The position numbers and the translations under genes were made by a program. The notes below the pieces were generated by a model that saw nothing but the letters and a program-made list of their open reading frames with translations, did no database searches and was not told the DNA's origin. A stretch of DNA of 64,000 nucleotides. It comes from Sphingomonas yantingensis. Its GTDB lineage: Bacteria; Pseudomonadota; Alphaproteobacteria; Sphingomonadales; Sphingomonadaceae. Positions 27,473-35,025 of this stretch are shown here, one piece after another; the stretch's first letter is position 1; each line of letters begins with the position of its first letter. The DNA lies in NCBI RefSeq assembly GCF_014199325.1, contig NZ_JACIJJ010000005.1, positions 80,902 through 144,901 of the forward strand, read 5' to 3'.

Positions 27473-28878
27473 TGCGGTGCCGGGCCGCAGGCGTCGGCGG
27501 CGCGCCCGGTGCAGGTCTGCCAGATCGTCGGCTGCTTCCGCCCGGCGACATAGACCGCGCGGATGCTGCGCGTGTTGCGGATGTCGGCGGTCGGATCGCG
27601 GTCGAGGACCAGCAGGTCGCCCCATTTCCCGCGCTCGACCGTGCCGATGTCGCGGGCGTTCAGGAACTTCGCGTTGGTGCCGGTGGCGGCGGTCAGCGCC
27701 TGAAGCGGGGTCACGCCCGCCTTGACCATCAACTCGAGCTCCCAGTGCGCAAAATAGCCGGGGAAGCGCGCGGTCGGGCCACTGTCGGTGCCCATGCCGT
27801 AGGGGATGCCTGCCTTCGCCATCGTGCCGAAGTTCTTCAGCGCCATGTCAAGGACCGCCGGATACTGGCCGAAATGCTTGCCCGCGGCGAGGCGTGCCTG
27901 CCGCTCGGGGCTCTTCAGTGCGGCGATCGTCGCGGGGGCGACGCCGCGGACAAAGAAGGGGTCGTCGACGAAGGGGAGGAGCTTGTAGGTGAACGACGCT
28001 TCACGGCTGAGCGTCGAGGCGAGCTGCCATGTCCGCTTCGCCTTCATGTCGGCGATCAGCTTCGGCCCGATGGGCTTGTCGCGGACCTGATGCATGAAGC
28101 CGTCGACCCCCTGGCCGACGAGGCCGGCGGCATTCTCGTTGTAGAAGATGTGCCCGACCGCCTTCTTGCCCAGCGCATGCGCGGTGTCGATCGCCGCCTT
28201 GCTGATCGGATAGGGCATGCGTTCGGCGACGTCGCCGAACTCGTCGTCCATCCACAGTTTGACGAAGTCGTCGCCCTTGGCGACTTCGCGCCGGACCATC
28301 GCGATGGTTTCGGCCGGCGTCGACACCTGCTGGTCGAGGCCGGGGACGCCGCCATAGCTGCCCTTATAGACGACGCCGCGACCCGCGGTGAACGCGCGCG
28401 CGCCGTCGATGCGGCCGATGCGGCGCTGGTCGGCGATGATCGTGTGGATCTCGTCGCCGTCGGTGCCGAGCGTGTAGACGGAGGTGACGCCATAGGCGGT
28501 GTAGAGCTTCAGCTGCTGCTCGACGTTCGCGCGGTCGTAATATTTGGGGAAGCTCTGCTCGATCCCGTCGACGAGGCCGAGGTGCACGTGGCTGTCGATG
28601 ATGCCGGGCATCAGGAACTTGCCCCTCAGGTCCTCCCGCGTTGCGCCTTTGGGTGCCTTGATCCGCGCGGCGGGCCCGACCTCGGTCACGCGGCCATCGA
28701 CGAGGATCAGCGACTGGTCGCGCTGGGCCGCGCGGCCGGTGCCGTCGATCAGCGTGAAATGCTCGAGCACCAGCGTTTCGGCGCTTGCGCCCGAGGCGAG
28801 AAGCGCGATGATAGCGATACCGGCGCCGATCCGTCCGACGCCTACCCTTGCCGGGCCGCGTTGCAGTCGCTGCCGCAT
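27469..28878 (-). CDS. exported amidohydrolase superfamily protein
   Basis: The protein of about 469 residues has a signal-like N-terminus (VGRIGAGIAIIALLASGASAET). The metal-dependent hydrolase motifs are LMPGIIDSHVHLG (HxH), VKLWMDD (lysine region), AVGHIF, a His in FMHQVRDK, and YGMGTDSGP (catalytic Asp). This is the imidazolonepropionase/prolidase-like branch, which opens cyclic amides or cuts peptides and esters. ATG 28878 has GGAG six bases upstream. It is the first gene of the seven-gene operon, and a perfect GntR-type palindrome lies 18 bases before it. Confidence 0.9.
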   Translation of the reverse strand: MRQRLQRGPARVGVGRIGAGIAIIALLASGASAETLVLEHFTLIDGTGRAAQRDQSLILVDGRVTEVGPAARIKAPKGATREDLRGKFLMPGIIDSHVHLGLVDGIEQSFPKYYDRANVEQQLKLYTAYGVTSVYTLGTDGDEIHTIIADQRRIGRIDGARAFTAGRGVVYKGSYGGVPGLDQQVSTPAETIAMVRREVAKGDDFVKLWMDDEFGDVAERMPYPISKAAIDTAHALGKKAVGHIFYNENAAGLVGQGVDGFMHQVRDKPIGPKLIADMKAKRTWQLASTLSREASFTYKLLPFVDDPFFVRGVAPATIAALKSPERQARLAAGKHFGQYPAVLDMALKNFGTMAKAGIPYGMGTDSGPTARFPGYFAHWELELMVKAGVTPLQALTAATGTNAKFLNARDIGTVERGKWGDLLVLDRDPTADIRNTRSIRAVYVAGRKQPTIWQTCTGRAADACGPAPQ

Positions 28879-28896
28879 CCGCCTCTCCAATTTCCT

Positions 28897-28908
28897 ATCC
28901 TATAGGAT
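28897..28908. promoter_or_regulatory. candidate GntR operator, perfect palindrome ATCCTATAGGAT
   Basis: This perfect 12-bp palindrome lies 18 bases upstream of the amidohydrolase ATG, where it would block a promoter or transcript start. The core TCCTATAGGA recurs at the gntR-type gene (29702-29711), and ATCCTATATGAT occurs at 13127. Its length and symmetry suit a dimeric GntR/FCD repressor. Confidence 0.7.
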
Positions 28909-28953
28909 TTGGGTACGCAGCAGGCAGCCGGGTGTCAAGCGATCAAATCGGCG

Positions 28954-29694
28954 TCAGCCGCTGGCGAGGACGCGGTCCATCCGCTGTTGCGACCGTTCGA
29001 GATGGGTGCGCACCGCCTCGCTCGCGGCCGCGCCGTCGCGCGCGATCAGCGCGTCGATGATCGCGCGGTGCTCGGCCGCCGCCTCGGTCGGGGCGTTGGT
29101 GCTGTAGAGCGCGCGGAAGATGTGGAGGTGCGCGTGCAGCCGCTCGACGGTGTCGGCGATGAGGCGATTGCCGCTCAGCGCCGCGATTAGCCGGTGAAGC
29201 TGGTCGTCGGCCTCGGCAAAGCGCGAATAGCCGCCCGCCGCGCCGTCCTCGACCCCGGACATCGCCTGATCGATGGCTTCGAGTTCCTCGACCGCATCTT
29301 TTGTCATCGCCTCAGCCGCGCGGGCGGCGGCATAGGGTTCGATGAGCTGGCGAAGGGTATAGAGGTCGCGCACTTCTTCGCGCGTCATCTGCGCGCTGGC
29401 CCGGTAACCGACGTTCGGCATCTTGTGGACGAGCTTCTCGGCCTCGAGCTGGCTCAGCGCCTCGCGGATCGGGGTCTGCGAGATGTTGAGGCGGCGTGCG
29501 ACCTGATCGATCGCGATCCGCTCGCCCGGCGCGATCTGAAGCGTCATCAGCGCGGTCAGCAGGTGGTCATAGGCTTGCTGCACCATCGTCGGCGCGGCGG
29601 CGGGGCGGCTGGTGCGCGGACGCGGGGCCGCGCCCTCCGCCAGGGTGGCGTTATCGTTCAGAAGGTGCCGCATCGTCGTTTCGCCCATCGTCAT
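28954..29694 (-). CDS. GntR family regulator with FCD ligand domain
   Basis: The 246-residue protein has a winged HTH at about residues 37-105 (QQAYDHLLTALMTLQIAPGERIAIDQVARRLNIS in pieces; the recognition segment is NISQTPIREALSQLEAEKLV). An FCD domain follows, with metal-site residues in FAEADDQLHRLIAALSGN and AAEHRAIIDALIARD (Asp and His). FCD regulators usually repress acid or sugar-acid catabolism until the substrate binds. It sits upstream of the amidohydrolase operon on the same strand, with a matching palindrome both before its own gene and before that operon. Confidence 0.93.
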   Translation of the reverse strand: MTMGETTMRHLLNDNATLAEGAAPRPRTSRPAAAPTMVQQAYDHLLTALMTLQIAPGERIAIDQVARRLNISQTPIREALSQLEAEKLVHKMPNVGYRASAQMTREEVRDLYTLRQLIEPYAAARAAEAMTKDAVEELEAIDQAMSGVEDGAAGGYSRFAEADDQLHRLIAALSGNRLIADTVERLHAHLHIFRALYSTNAPTEAAAEHRAIIDALIARDGAAASEAVRTHLERSQQRMDRVLASG

Positions 29695-29700
29695 CGCCGT

Positions 29701-29712
29701 ATCCTATAGGAC
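29701..29712. promoter_or_regulatory. candidate autoregulatory GntR operator (ATCCTATAGGAC)
   Basis: The sequence lies 6 bases upstream of the gntR-type start codon and shares the perfect 10-bp core TCCTATAGGA with the site at 28897. Autoregulation through a site this close to the start is common for GntR regulators. Binding is inferred. Confidence 0.65.
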
Positions 29713-29758
29713 CGGCGGCTCGCGCGAAAGGCGATTTGACGCACGTAGAGCGGACCGT

Positions 29759-30445
29759 TCAGCCGCGGGTCAGGCGAAACACCGATGCCGGCGGCAGGTT
29801 GCGATAAGCGATGCCGATTCGCCGCGAAGTGAGGCCCAGTTTCGACAGGATCCCTGCCGGGACGGAGCAGCGGCGGCCATAGGTGAACAGGTAGAAGGCG
29901 GCGCCCGGCGCCATGTGCGCGAACGCCCCGGTCAGGATCGCCTCGATCAGCTCGGGCTTCATGTTGCGCAGGCCGAGGCCGCAGACGATCGCGCCGAAGC
30001 GCGGCGTGTCGGTGGCGATCGCGGTGCCGAGCTCGCCCGCATCGGCGACCAGGATCGAGGCGTGCGGATGCCGGTCGCGCAGCAATTGCGCGAAGGCGGG
30101 GTTCCGCTCGACCAGCGTCAGGTCGCGCTCGTCGACACCGCGCGCGACGAGAGCGCGGGTGAAGACGCCGGTGCCGGGCCCCAGTTCGAGCACGGGACCG
30201 GTCCATTCGCCGATCTCGCGGGTGATGAGCGCGACCAGCGCCTCGCCCGAGGGGGCGACCGCGGCGGTGGCGACCGGATTGCGGAGCCACTCACGAAAGA
30301 AGCGCGCGCTGTCGTTGCCGCCGCGCCGTGCCTGCTTTCCGCGGCCGATCCGCCCGCGCCGTGCGCCGAGCCGCGCGCGGCTGTCGAGCCCGAGCCACAC
30401 GCGCTTCCACCGCGGAAGATCCAGGCTGGGGTCGAGGTCGGTCAT
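29759..30445 (-). CDS. class I SAM-dependent methyltransferase, phospholipid N-methyltransferase-like
   Basis: The 228-residue protein has FFREWLRNPVATAAVAPSG, typical of PmtA-type phosphatidylethanolamine methyltransferases, then SAM motif I LELGPGTGVFTRAL and later VERNPAF and VCGLGLRNM. The positive N-terminus (RARLGARRGRIGRGKQARRGG) would suit membrane binding. PmtA makes phosphatidylcholine or its methylated precursors at the inner membrane; rRNA-dimethylase-like folds are the alternative. GGAG six bases upstream supports ATG 30445. Confidence 0.8.
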   Translation of the reverse strand: MTDLDPSLDLPRWKRVWLGLDSRARLGARRGRIGRGKQARRGGNDSARFFREWLRNPVATAAVAPSGEALVALITREIGEWTGPVLELGPGTGVFTRALVARGVDERDLTLVERNPAFAQLLRDRHPHASILVADAGELGTAIATDTPRFGAIVCGLGLRNMKPELIEAILTGAFAHMAPGAAFYLFTYGRRCSVPAGILSKLGLTSRRIGIAYRNLPPASVFRLTRG

Positions 30446-30621
30446 CGTCGCTCCGTCGAATGGACCCGGCGAAACCGGGCGCGGCAGCGGCTTTAGCCTG
30501 TCTTAATGCGCCAAGTCACGATGCAAGCGACGATCGGGTGCGACGAAACGAGGGGCGTTGCGCCGAAGGGAGGCTCGTCTATGCTCCGACTAAAGCCCGC
30601 GCAGGGCAGGGAGAGGATGAC

Positions 30622-31755
30622 ATGAGCCGAGCAACGCCCCGCCGCCTTCGAGATCTTGCGGTCTTTATCGGGCTCGCGACCGCCGCCATGCCCGTGGCGG
30701 CGCACGCTGCGGTGCCCGACTGTCCGCTGGCGACGACGCCCTATTCGATCGACGGGCCGCTGATCGACCTGCTGATCGATCCCCGCGCGCGGCAGGTACT
30801 CGATGAGGCGGGGCTGCTCGCCAAGATACCGCCGTTCCTGTCGGGCACGACGCTGCCGACCTTCTCGGCGATCGTGTCGCTCGACGGGCTCGGCGACTAC
30901 AAGGCGATGCCGGTGGCGGCGCAGGCCGATCTGCGGGCGAAGCTGGCGGCGATCCCGATCGATGCCGCCGCGACGGCGCGTCGATGTGCCCGCTATGTCG
31001 ACGGCCCGCCCCCGGCGGAGCGGGTGAAGCCGGGCAGGCCGGCGATCCTCGTCTTCGACCGGATCATCGGCTTCAAGGACACCCCCTCGGTCAACGCAGC
31101 GACCGAGGCGCTGCGCGCGATGGCAGCGCGCAAAGGGTGGGAGGCGGTGTTCACCGACAATCCCGGCGCTATCACGCCGGCTTACCTGAAGCAGTTCGGC
31201 GCGGTCGTCTGGAACAACGTCAGCGGCGACGTGCTGACCGTCCGCCAGCGACAGGCACTGCGCGATTTCGTCGAGAAGGGCGGCGGCTTCGTCGGCTTTC
31301 ACGGCGCAGCGGGCGATCCGCGCAACATCTGGGACTGGTATTCCGATGTTCTGGTCAGTGCCCGCTTCGCTGGTCACCCGATGGACCCGCAGTTCCAGAC
31401 CGCGACGATCCGGGTGGAGGATCCGAACAGCCCGCTGATGCGGGGGCTCGGCACCGGCTGGGCACTGAACGAGGAATGGTATTCGTTCACCGCCAACCCG
31501 CGCGACAAGGGCGTCCACGTGCTGCTGGCGCTGGACGAGGCGAGCTACAAGCCGGGGAAGCTGGCGATGGGCGACCACCCGATCGCCTGGAGCCGCTGCG
31601 TCGGCAACGGGCGCTCCTTCTATTCGGCGATCGGGCATCGGCCGGAGAATTACGCCGACGCGAAGAACGTGACGCTGCTCGAGAATGGGATCGGCTGGGC
31701 GCTGGGCGCAAAGGCAGGGCCGGTGTGCCGCGGCGGGCGCGAGGTGTCTCGCTGA
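30622..31755 (+). CDS. exported protein with ThuA-like domain
   Basis: The 377-residue protein has a signal peptide (LRDLAVFIGLATAAMPVAAHA) and a short helical N-terminal region. From about residue 135 there is a ThuA-like glutamine-amidotransferase fold: [68 protein letters not shown] and HPIAWSRCVGNGRSFYSAIGH. ThuA-like domains occur in sugar catabolism, often in exported proteins, but their chemistry is poorly defined. GGGAGAGG upstream supports ATG 30622. It stands alone. Confidence 0.85.
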   Translation: MSRATPRRLRDLAVFIGLATAAMPVAAHAAVPDCPLATTPYSIDGPLIDLLIDPRARQVLDEAGLLAKIPPFLSGTTLPTFSAIVSLDGLGDYKAMPVAAQADLRAKLAAIPIDAAATARRCARYVDGPPPAERVKPGRPAILVFDRIIGFKDTPSVNAATEALRAMAARKGWEAVFTDNPGAITPAYLKQFGAVVWNNVSGDVLTVRQRQALRDFVEKGGGFVGFHGAAGDPRNIWDWYSDVLVSARFAGHPMDPQFQTATIRVEDPNSPLMRGLGTGWALNEEWYSFTANPRDKGVHVLLALDEASYKPGKLAMGDHPIAWSRCVGNGRSFYSAIGHRPENYADAKNVTLLENGIGWALGAKAGPVCRGGREVSR

Positions 31756-31774
31756 TCCCCGCCGCGGCGATCGG

Positions 31775-32296
31775 TCAGTCGGCGGCGGCGTCGCTCTTCT
31801 TGCGGCGCCGCGTCGGGGTGGCGGCAGGCGCGGTCGCTTCCTTCGCGGCGCCGGCGCGGGCCTGACGACCCTTGGAGCCCAGGCCGATCTGCTTGGCCAT
31901 CGCGCGGCGCGCTTCCGAATAGCTCGGCGCGACCATCGGATAGTCGGCCTTGAGGTTGTAGCGCGCGCGATACTCGTCAGGCGTCAGGCCATTGGTCGAC
32001 AGGTGGCGGCGTAGCGTCCGATAGGGCTTGCCGTCGATCATCGACAGGATGTGATCCTTCGATGCCAGCGACTTGCGCACCGAGACGGCGGGCGTGAAGT
32101 CACCCTCGGTCGCGGGCGTCTCGGCATTGTCGGCGGTCTCAGCCGTGCCGCCCGAAAGCTCGTTGATCGTCGAGTGCATCGTGCGAAGGAACGCCGGCAC
32201 GTCTTCGGCCGAAACACGGTTGTTCTGGTTACCCAGCCACGCGATCGTCAATTCGGTGGCGAGTTCGACGGCATTCAACGTGGTCTCTTCGGACAT
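31775..32296 (-). CDS. MucR/Ros family transcriptional regulator, degenerate zinc site
   Basis: The 173-residue protein contains the MucR/Ros core VSVRKSLASKDHILSMIDG, LRRHLSTNGLTPDEYRARYNL and YPMVAPSYSEARRAMAKQIGLG. Compared with Ros (CLEDG...RHL-x-H), the zinc Cys is Ser and the last His is Asn, so two ligands appear lost; only the Asp and first His remain. Zinc-free MucR homologues are known and still bind DNA. The C-terminal tail is basic. MucR proteins are global, H-NS-like regulators of surface polysaccharide, motility and cell cycle in alphaproteobacteria. Confidence 0.9.
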   Translation of the reverse strand: MSEETTLNAVELATELTIAWLGNQNNRVSAEDVPAFLRTMHSTINELSGGTAETADNAETPATEGDFTPAVSVRKSLASKDHILSMIDGKPYRTLRRHLSTNGLTPDEYRARYNLKADYPMVAPSYSEARRAMAKQIGLGSKGRQARAGAAKEATAPAATPTRRRKKSDAAAD

Positions 32297-32354
32297 GACA
32301 GGTTCCCGTTCTGGCTGCGACCATTTGCTGGCAAGCACATTGCTTGGCCCATGC

Positions 32355-32519
32355 CTATGCGCCGTCCGAACAGTAAAGTCGATGCGTCATGTGTTGCTTC
32401 TTTGGCGTCAAAGAATACCCGCTGGCGATCTTGTCGACAAAATATTGGGCGGCGGGGTTGTTTCGAGTCCTCAGCGCCTTTGGATCGAACCACTTAAGGT
32501 CGTCGGGGCCACGACACAC
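32355..32519 (-). CDS. possible small protein (54 residues)
   Basis: A minus-strand frame from GTG 32519 to TAG 32355 encodes MCRGPDDLKWFDPKALRTR and then NNPAAQYFVDKIASGYSLTP, ending HRLYCSDGA. The composition looks protein-like (balanced, no Arg/Pro/Ala runs, unlike shadow frames here). No good ribosome site is seen, and third-codon GC is lower than in the neighbours. It lies 25 bases after the oligopeptidase stop, in the 248-base gap before mucR. It is either a real short coding sequence or the tail of a decayed gene. No function is recognised. Confidence 0.4.
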   Translation of the reverse strand: MCRGPDDLKWFDPKALRTRNNPAAQYFVDKIASGYSLTPKKQHMTHRLYCSDGA

Positions 32520-32544
32520 CGGCGTCGTGGCCCGCCCGTTTCGA

Positions 32545-34647
32545 TCAGTTTCCGGCCACGCCGAGCTGATCGAGGACGAAGGCCTGCCATTCGGAGGCGT
32601 CGCGATACCGCTCGAACCGGCCCGACTTACCGCCGTGCCCGGCTTCCATGTTGGTGCGGAACAGGAGCGGGGCGGTGCCCGTCTTGGTCGCGCGAAGTTT
32701 CGCGACCCATTTGGCGGGCTCATAATATTGAACCTGGCTGTCCCACAGGCCGGTGCCGACGAACATCGCCGGATACGCCTTCGCCTCGACATTGTCGTAG
32801 GGCGAATAGCTCAGCATGTAATCATAGTAACGCTTCTGCGCGGGATTGCCCCATTCGTCATATTCGAAGGTCGTGAGCGGGATGCTGGCGTCGAGCATCG
32901 TCGTGACGACATCGACGAACGGCACCTGCGCGACCATCACGCGGTAATCGGTGGGCGCCATGTTGGCGACCGCGCCCATGAGGAGCCCGCCGGCGCTGCC
33001 GCCCATCGCCGCGACGCGATCCTTTGCCGCGACCTTTTGCGCGACGAGGAAGCGGGTCACGTCGATGAAGTCGGTGAAGCTGTTCTTCTTGTTGAGCAGA
33101 TGGCCGTCGTCGTACCAGCCGCGGCCCATTTCCTGCCCGCCGCGGATATGCGCGATCGCGTAGACGACGCCGCGGTCGAGCAGCGCGATCCGGCTGGGGT
33201 CGACGGCGGGATCGGTCGAATAGCCGTAGCTGCCATAGGCGTACTGGAAAAGCGGCGCGGTGCCGTCGCGCTTAGCGCCCTTGCGATAGACGATCGAGAC
33301 GGGGATGCGGGTGCCGTCGCGCGCGGGCGCCCAGAGCCGTTCGGTGACGTAGTTGGCGGGGTCGTAGCCGGGAACGGGCGCCACCTTGAGCACGCGGCGC
33401 TCGCCCGTCCGCGCATCGACCTCGTACGTCGTCGTCGGGGTCTTCAATGAGCCATAGGTGTAGCGGACCGAGGTCGCGCCCGCCTCGCGGTTGGTGGCGA
33501 GCGCCATGCGGTAGGCGGGTTCGTCGGCGGCGACTGCGGTGGAGCGCCCGTCCTGGCCGAGCAGGCGGATCATGCGATTGCCGCCCTGCCGCTGGTCGAT
33601 CGCGACGAAGCTGTCGAAGGGCTGGAATCCCTCGATGAACACCTTGTCGTCGGCGCGCGTCAGGTCCCGCCAGGCCGCGGTGCCTCCCGACAGCCCGGCA
33701 TCGGCGACGGTGACGAGCTTGTAGTTCTTCGCCCCCTTGTTCGTGCGGATCACCCAGCGCCCACCGGCATGGTCAGCCGAATAACGGAATTCGCGCGCGC
33801 GGGGCGCAAGAACGGTAAAGCGAGTCGGCTGGTCAACCGGTGCGCAGCGTTGCTCGTCGCTGACGGTGCTGGAGACGGTGATGCAGATGAACTTGTCGTC
33901 GGCCGTCTTGCCGATGCCCATCTGATAGGTGTCGTCCTTTTCCTCATAGACCAGCTTGTCGGCGCTGGCGGGCGTGCCGAGCGCGTGGAGCATCACGCGG
34001 TAGCCGCGCAGCGTCACGGGGTCCTTGGCGACATAGAGCAGCGACTTGCCGTCGCCGATCCAGACGATTTCGGGCTCGAGATTGGTGAGGCCCTGGTCGA
34101 GGATACGGCCGGTGGTGATGTCCTTGACCTTCAGCACATACTGGCGGCGGCCGACGGTGTCTTCGGCCCAGGCGATCGTCTTGTTATCCGGGCTGACGGC
34201 AAAGGCCGACAGCGAGAAGAAACCGTGGCCCTTTGCCATCGCATTCTGGTCGAACAGCAGCTCGGCGGGGGCATCGGGGGTGCGGCGGCGCTCGACCAGC
34301 GGATAGTCGCCGCCCTTCACGAACCGCGTCTGGTACCACCAGCCATTCTCGCGGTACGGGACGGTCGTGTCGTCCTGCTGGATGTGCGAGACGGTTTCTG
34401 CATAGAGCGTGTCAGCCAGCGGCTTGAGCGGGGCCATGCGCGCGTCGGCATAGGCGTTCTCCGCCTTCAGATAGGCGAGCATTTCGGGGTTCTTGCGCGT
34501 GTCGTCGCGCAGCCAATAATAATCGTCGTTGCGGGTGCCATTGGGCGAGACGACGGGATGCGGGCGTTTCGCGGCGCGGGGCGCTTCCTGTCCGGCGGCC
34601 GCCACCGCGATCGCTGCCAGACTTGCCGCCGCTGCCCATCGAATCAT
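32545..34647 (-). CDS. exported S9A oligopeptidase (oligopeptidase B-like)
   Basis: The 700-residue protein has a signal peptide (MIRWAAAASLAAIAVAAAGQ). An N-terminal beta-propeller opens HPVVSPNGTRNDDYYWLRDD, and the C-terminal alpha/beta hydrolase carries the nucleophile in AAMGGSAGGLLMG. The catalytic His is in NMEAGHGGKSGRFERY, with the acid around FVGTGLWDSQVQY. AHIRGGQEMGRGWYDDGHLLNKKNSFTDF is typical of oligopeptidase B and prolyl oligopeptidase. Length matches the family (about 690-720). It cuts small peptides after basic residues or proline; export suggests periplasmic peptide scavenging. Confidence 0.93.
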   Translation of the reverse strand: MIRWAAAASLAAIAVAAAGQEAPRAAKRPHPVVSPNGTRNDDYYWLRDDTRKNPEMLAYLKAENAYADARMAPLKPLADTLYAETVSHIQQDDTTVPYRENGWWYQTRFVKGGDYPLVERRRTPDAPAELLFDQNAMAKGHGFFSLSAFAVSPDNKTIAWAEDTVGRRQYVLKVKDITTGRILDQGLTNLEPEIVWIGDGKSLLYVAKDPVTLRGYRVMLHALGTPASADKLVYEEKDDTYQMGIGKTADDKFICITVSSTVSDEQRCAPVDQPTRFTVLAPRAREFRYSADHAGGRWVIRTNKGAKNYKLVTVADAGLSGGTAAWRDLTRADDKVFIEGFQPFDSFVAIDQRQGGNRMIRLLGQDGRSTAVAADEPAYRMALATNREAGATSVRYTYGSLKTPTTTYEVDARTGERRVLKVAPVPGYDPANYVTERLWAPARDGTRIPVSIVYRKGAKRDGTAPLFQYAYGSYGYSTDPAVDPSRIALLDRGVVYAIAHIRGGQEMGRGWYDDGHLLNKKNSFTDFIDVTRFLVAQKVAAKDRVAAMGGSAGGLLMGAVANMAPTDYRVMVAQVPFVDVVTTMLDASIPLTTFEYDEWGNPAQKRYYDYMLSYSPYDNVEAKAYPAMFVGTGLWDSQVQYYEPAKWVAKLRATKTGTAPLLFRTNMEAGHGGKSGRFERYRDASEWQAFVLDQLGVAGN

Positions 34648-34713
34648 GCCCGAACCCCTGTGCCTGGTGATGACAGAGGGCTAACACGCCGGTGCCACGT
34701 GTCGAGGTGCCGC

Positions 34714-35025
34714 ATGACCAACCTGCTCCATCCGCTGCCCGATGCGTCCCGGGGCGAGGTGTTCGAGAACCTGCTGACCCGCCCCGGCTGCCGGATCGAG
34801 CGGATCGTGTCGCTGGGACAGGTGACGCCGCCCGAGCGCCCCTATGTCCAGCCGCATGACGAGTGGGTGCTGGTGCTGGCAGGGCGCGCGGTGGTCGAGG
34901 CGGAGGGGGCCGCGACCGCGCTGTCGCCGGGCGACTGGCTGCTGATCCCGGCCGGGGCCGCGCACCGCGTCACCTTTACCGATCCCGACGCGCCGACCGT
35001 CTGGCTGGCGGTGCATTTCGGCTAG
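34714..35025 (+). CDS. small cupin-domain protein
   Basis: The 103-residue single cupin has QPHDEWVLVLAGRAVVEAEG (one His and a Glu in motif 1) and SPGDWLLIPAGAAHRVTFT (His in motif 2). It is cytosolic, with no signal. It is divergent from the oligopeptidase gene (66 bases apart) and converges with the TonB receptor gene, sharing a 4-base overlap. The substrate is unknown. Confidence 0.85.
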   Translation: MTNLLHPLPDASRGEVFENLLTRPGCRIERIVSLGQVTPPERPYVQPHDEWVLVLAGRAVVEAEGAATALSPGDWLLIPAGAAHRVTFTDPDAPTVWLAVHFG

